Positions 19,039-21,458 of a stretch of 21,458 nucleotides of DNA are shown piece by piece. The DNA is taken from positions 1 through 21,458 of the forward strand of contig FN648917.1 of the NCBI GenBank assembly GCA_000310025.1, written 5' to 3'. The translations under genes were made by a program, and so were the position numbers. This DNA comes from Ectocarpus siliculosus (Eukaryota; Sar; Phaeophyceae; Ectocarpales; Ectocarpaceae). Each line of letters begins with the position of its first letter. Position 1 is the first letter of the stretch. The notes under the pieces were generated by a model. The model ran no database searches and was not told the DNA's origin. It worked only from the letters and a program-made list of their open reading frames with translations.

Positions 19039-19892
19039 TGAAAAAAAAAAGAAAAAGGAAAAGGAGGAAACCCCGGGTTTTGTAGGAAGAGTTCTGCGAT
19101 CCGTCACGTGTTTGACTCGACCTTACTCGACCATCCCGCCCTCGATTAACTCGCGAGTTTTTGCACTAGATGCGCAAAGAAAGCCAGTACCCTGGATCGA
19201 CTGCTGTGAGTCTTTTCGGCACCCTGATCCATAGTCCTGTTTGATTTTGACGAGCCACCTCTATGACATACCACATGGCATGTATATCATACACACACAC
19301 ATACATGCATGTACGGTGTGGCTTTCTCTCTATCCAAGAGAACCGCGTGGCCGCCAGTATTCGGATAGCATGCAGAGAGCCCGCAGCCCGCACTGCATGG
19401 GAGTAGTAGCCGTCGCGAGCAGAGCACGGGACAATAGCGGGCGCTGCCTCGACAGATCATGCACAGAGGATGAGAAAAGATCCAAGTCAAAAACTCTCCA
19501 ACGGCCACAACTAGTCTTGCTTCTAAAACTCAGCAGACCAACCCAGCGCTGCGTCGTGACTAAATAAGCAGCAGGGCAAGGAACCAAGACCTGCTTGGGA
19601 AAGCGTGTGTATTTGTCTGAAAGGGTTCACTCGGCTGCCAGACTCTCTGTTAGCCGGGGGGCGCACCCTCTCTATCTCTGTCATCAGCTGTCGCATCAGC
19701 TTCGAGGCTCTCCGGTGTGGGCGGCGTACGTACTCTCTCTCTCTCTCTCTCTCTGCTCTGGGTCGCTGTTGTTGCGGCAGCAGCAACCAGCTGCTAACAC
19801 TCTTCATTGCTGGCGTGGTGACTGTTCTGTAGCGGCTGTGTCTGTGGCAGCTGTGAGGTCTCTTAATACGTCAAAAGAGTGTTACAGTTGCT
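19039..19892. other. No supported gene; CT microsatellite
   Basis: The stretch begins with a purine-only run (A10, then GAAAAAGGAAAAGGAGGAAA). It contains an alternating CA/TG tract at about 19289-19313 and eleven CT units at 19733-19754. Open frames on both strands have no recognisable content. Confidence 0.4.
19733..19754 (+). repeat. (CT)11 microsatellite
   Basis: Eleven exact CT units. On the minus strand the repeat codes for alternating Arg-Glu, which explains the low-complexity translation there. Confidence 0.95.
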
Positions 19893-19952
19893 GTCGGTAT
19901 TGGACATTTCCCCCCTCCCCCTCTATTTTCAATATATATGTCCAATACCGAC
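19893..19952. repeat. Hairpin with perfect 15-bp arms
   Basis: GTCGGTATTGGACAT (19893-19907) and its exact complement (19938-19952) flank a 30-base loop that is C/T-rich and then AT-rich. It lies about 310 bases upstream of the start of the EsV-1-7-type gene. Confidence 0.95.
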
Positions 19953-19957
19953 GGACG

Positions 19958-20009
19958 TGCACCACCAGTAAAAAATCGCCCTCCCCGGCGATTATTTACT
20001 AGTGGCTGG
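19958..20009. repeat. Second hairpin; copies 2 and 3 of the 23-bp repeat
   Basis: Copy 2 (19958-19980) is inverted and exact relative to 19016-19038. After six bases (CTCCCC), copy 3 (from 19987, GGCGATTATTTACTAGTGG) follows in direct orientation with two changes in its first 19 bases. Copies 2 and 3 can pair into a stem of 19 positions with two mismatches and a six-base loop. Confidence 0.9.
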
Positions 20010-20261
20010 CCCCCGGCCGAACTCACCTAGCGGCGAAAGCTTCAAAAGCCATTCTGCAGTCAAGTAACTTTTTTATGGCGGATCCGCGGATCGAGATTCT
20101 CTTGCCTGATTGGCTGAGGAAGTGCCTTGGACAGAGAGAGGGAGACATCCGTCGGTACTGGGTGCTTGCTGGTCGCCGCACAGAGTACCTGCGTCTACGA
20201 GCGTGCTAGATGTGTTGATCGAGACGTGTGCGTCGACCAGGAAAGCCGAGAGCAGCACGTG
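20010..20261 (+). promoter_or_regulatory. Upstream region of the EsV-1-7-type gene
   Basis: The frame of the gene is open back to at least 20127 but has no ATG before 20262. ATTGG (an inverted CCAAT) lies at about 20109-20113 and an AT-rich patch (AACTTTTTTATGG) at about 20067-20079. Neither is proven to be a promoter element. The region would contain the 5' untranslated part, or the end of an earlier exon. Confidence 0.2.
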
Positions 20262-21458
20262 ATGGCCTCGCCACCAGGGGCCGCAGCTGGAGGATGGCAC
20301 ACGAGGATGTCGGACCAGCCCTTCAAGTGCTCGGAGCCGCGCTGCAAGCTGGGGTGGGAGTACCTCGAGTATCGAGAGGACAAGGAGAAGGTGATGGGAG
20401 AGTGGTTTCCTGCCGGCAGGCAGCGGATGTCCCGGCTCTTGCCTTGCGGGAGGTTCGAAGCGTTCTGCCCTGGCCACTTTGAGGCAGGGAAGCGTCGCAA
20501 GCCGGGAGCCGGGCGATTATCGACTAAATACTGCGCCCCACCCAACGGCGCCTCTACATGTATCTTCGCCGGGACTGTCAGCTTCAGGGCTTCCCGTTCC
20601 TGCTGCCGTTCGTTGCTGCTACCCAGCCAGCAACGCCATTCCTCCGTGCAGGAGACACATGCTCTGCCCCAGGCTGTGAAAGACGTGCACTTTACGGCAA
20701 AGTTGGCGGCGCCAGGGAGCGTTGCGCGCCGCACGCAGAGTACGGTATGCTGAACGTCGTTTCCCGTGTGCGTAGTGTTCCATCCTTGCCACCTGTGCAA
20801 GCGCCTGGAGCAGGGCTCCGAACAACAGCACCAGCTCCATCATCGGCAGCAGCAGCTCCACTGCTTCACATCCGTTCGGTCAAAGCTCGCGGTGCACCCC
20901 CCCCTGGAACGACGCAAGCAAGCATCGACATGAACATCAACTTGGCAAAAGCGTTGTATCGAGATCAACCGCCGCTAAAACCGGACGATGTTGACCGCTC
21001 CCCGGCTCCCGAGCCAAGACCTCAGCGGCACGAAACCACAACGAACGAGGACGCCTCCCGCATGGTGGAGCGCGTCGTAGAGGTACACCGCAGTCATTTG
21101 CCGAGACCTACACCGGATGGCGGCCTGGAACCCGTGAGCAACACTCCGAGTCTACACCCCCGCGGACGCAGCTCTCTTGACGCAACAGGCCCTGCGGGCT
21201 GTTGGCCGCAGGTTTGGCGACCATGCCCCCTACATTCCTCTCGGGCACCCTCCAGACCGAGCGAGAAGGCACAAGGGAAATTATGGATGGACGCTGAGGA
21301 AGATGTTGTGGGCTCTGGAGGAGTTCTACGTCATTGGCACCTTTGTCCCCATCGCTCCAGAGGTGAGCGTTCAAGTCGGACTTTGATGTTCTACCGTTGC
21401 TGTACCTTGTTTTCTTCGCAACATTTTGTCTTTTACATTGATGTAGAGGTGCCAAATC
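20262..21458 (+). CDS. EsV-1-7-type cysteine-motif protein, 3' end outside
   Basis: The gene is built from segments in different frames. From ATG at 20262 (context CACGTGATGG) about 75 residues include CSEP-R-C, then 40 residues, then CPGH: a C-X4-C...C-X2-H cluster. After an intron or frame change, a second frame, open from 20528, carries CSAPGC (20660-20677), 15 residues, CAPH (20723-20734) and GM at 20744-20749. This is the signature of the EsV-1-7 repeat. An Ala/Pro linker (about 20780-20910) and a charged part (DMNINLAKALYRDQPPLKPD) follow. A third frame (to 21362) reads GNYGWTLRKMLWALEEFYV and ends at a GAG-GTGAGC donor. The best intron for the first change ends at CCTCCGTGCAG (20651). 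EsV-1-7 proteins include the brown algal developmental regulator IMM; their biochemical role is not established. Exon limits are uncertain. Confidence 0.72.
20660..20770 (+). other. EsV-1-7 cysteine repeat (domain)
   Basis: Within the second coding frame Cys-X4-Cys-X15-Cys-X2-His is followed by Ala-Glu-Tyr-Gly-Met and a short hydrophobic strand (LNVVSR). The family pattern as I know it is C-X4-C-X16-C-X2-H-X12, with a Gly about six residues after the second Cys and Gly-Met after the His. Here there is one residue fewer between the pairs, and the Gly and the Gly-Met are present. Only this one repeat of standard form is seen; many family members have several. Confidence 0.75.
21157..21161 (+). 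other. Likely site of a one-base frame change
   Basis: Coding character passes from the frame of the EsV-1-7 repeat to the frame ending at 21362 within about 21138-21180. The run of five C here is the natural point. Loss of one C would join NTPSLHP to ADAALLTQQALRAV in one reading. A short intron could also do it, but I find no donor and acceptor pair in matching phase. Either a sequencing error or a real mutation is possible. Confidence 0.45.
21363..21446 (+). other. Intron, 84 bp, GT-AG
   Basis: GAG followed by GTGAGC (donor) opens it. The last 45 bases are T/C-rich (CTTGTTTTCTTCGC, TTTTGTCTTTTACATTGATG) and end in TAG at 21444-21446, with a branch-like TTGAT close by. The frame before the donor would meet TGA at 21384-21386 if unspliced, and the exon resumes in phase 0 with AGG TGC CAA. 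Confidence 0.7.

Noticed and set aside
19016-19980. Complete DNA transposon with 23-bp terminal inverted repeats
   Set aside because: No target-site duplication, no transposase, and a third copy of the repeat lies outside the right end; kept only as a repeat pair.
20451-20470. GGTTCGAAG, recalling a tRNA B box
   Set aside because: No matching A box, acceptor stem or anticodon arm upstream, and it lies inside the coding segment of the EsV-1-7-type gene.
20195-20800. 201-codon minus-strand open frame
   Set aside because: It lies opposite the EsV-1-7-type gene, whose plus-strand frames carry the recognisable motif; it is the shadow of that gene.

Overview
The window reads as nuclear DNA of a eukaryote, most likely a brown alga (Phaeophyceae). 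The basis is one strong marker. At the right end a long open frame carries a cysteine/histidine motif, C-X4-C-X15-C-X2-H followed by a Gly-Met, that matches the EsV-1-7 repeat. This repeat is known from phaeovirus EsV-1 and from an expanded family in Ectocarpus and other brown algae. GT-AG introns near that gene, roughly balanced base composition, long gene-poor stretches and many G/C homopolymers fit this. The species cannot be named from what is visible.

Layout. 1-3385: no firm gene, but three short plus-strand candidate exons with good splice signals (1203-1336, 2367-2501, 2854-3003, the last ending in a stop and followed by AATAAA at 3360-3369). 3386-5033: a large block of self-complementary satellite DNA built from a roughly 10-bp unit around CATGG, which in its right half has become seven copies of a 105-111 bp unit full of nested inverted repeats. 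5283-6114: a foldback element with two inverted arms of about 320 bp and a 187-bp centre. 6115-16860: mostly without supported genes. It holds short palindromes, small tandem duplications, G-runs able to form quadruplexes, and several weak coding candidates (9261-9527, 9933-10115, 10489-10761, 13281-13745 minus, 14153-14803). 16861-18657: candidate minus-strand exons, one of them with a degenerate zinc-finger pattern. 19016-20009: inverted and direct copies of a 19-23 bp sequence plus two hairpins. 20262-21458: the EsV-1-7-type gene, running off the right edge.

Only the right-end gene and the repeat structures are well supported. In DNA of this composition, open frames of 100-150 codons are expected by chance in a window this long. 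The other coding calls rest on splice-site consensus and codon character judged by eye, and are given low confidence. No tRNA, rRNA, CRISPR array, integrase, reverse transcriptase or capsid gene was recognised. Nothing shows the genes working together as a pathway.
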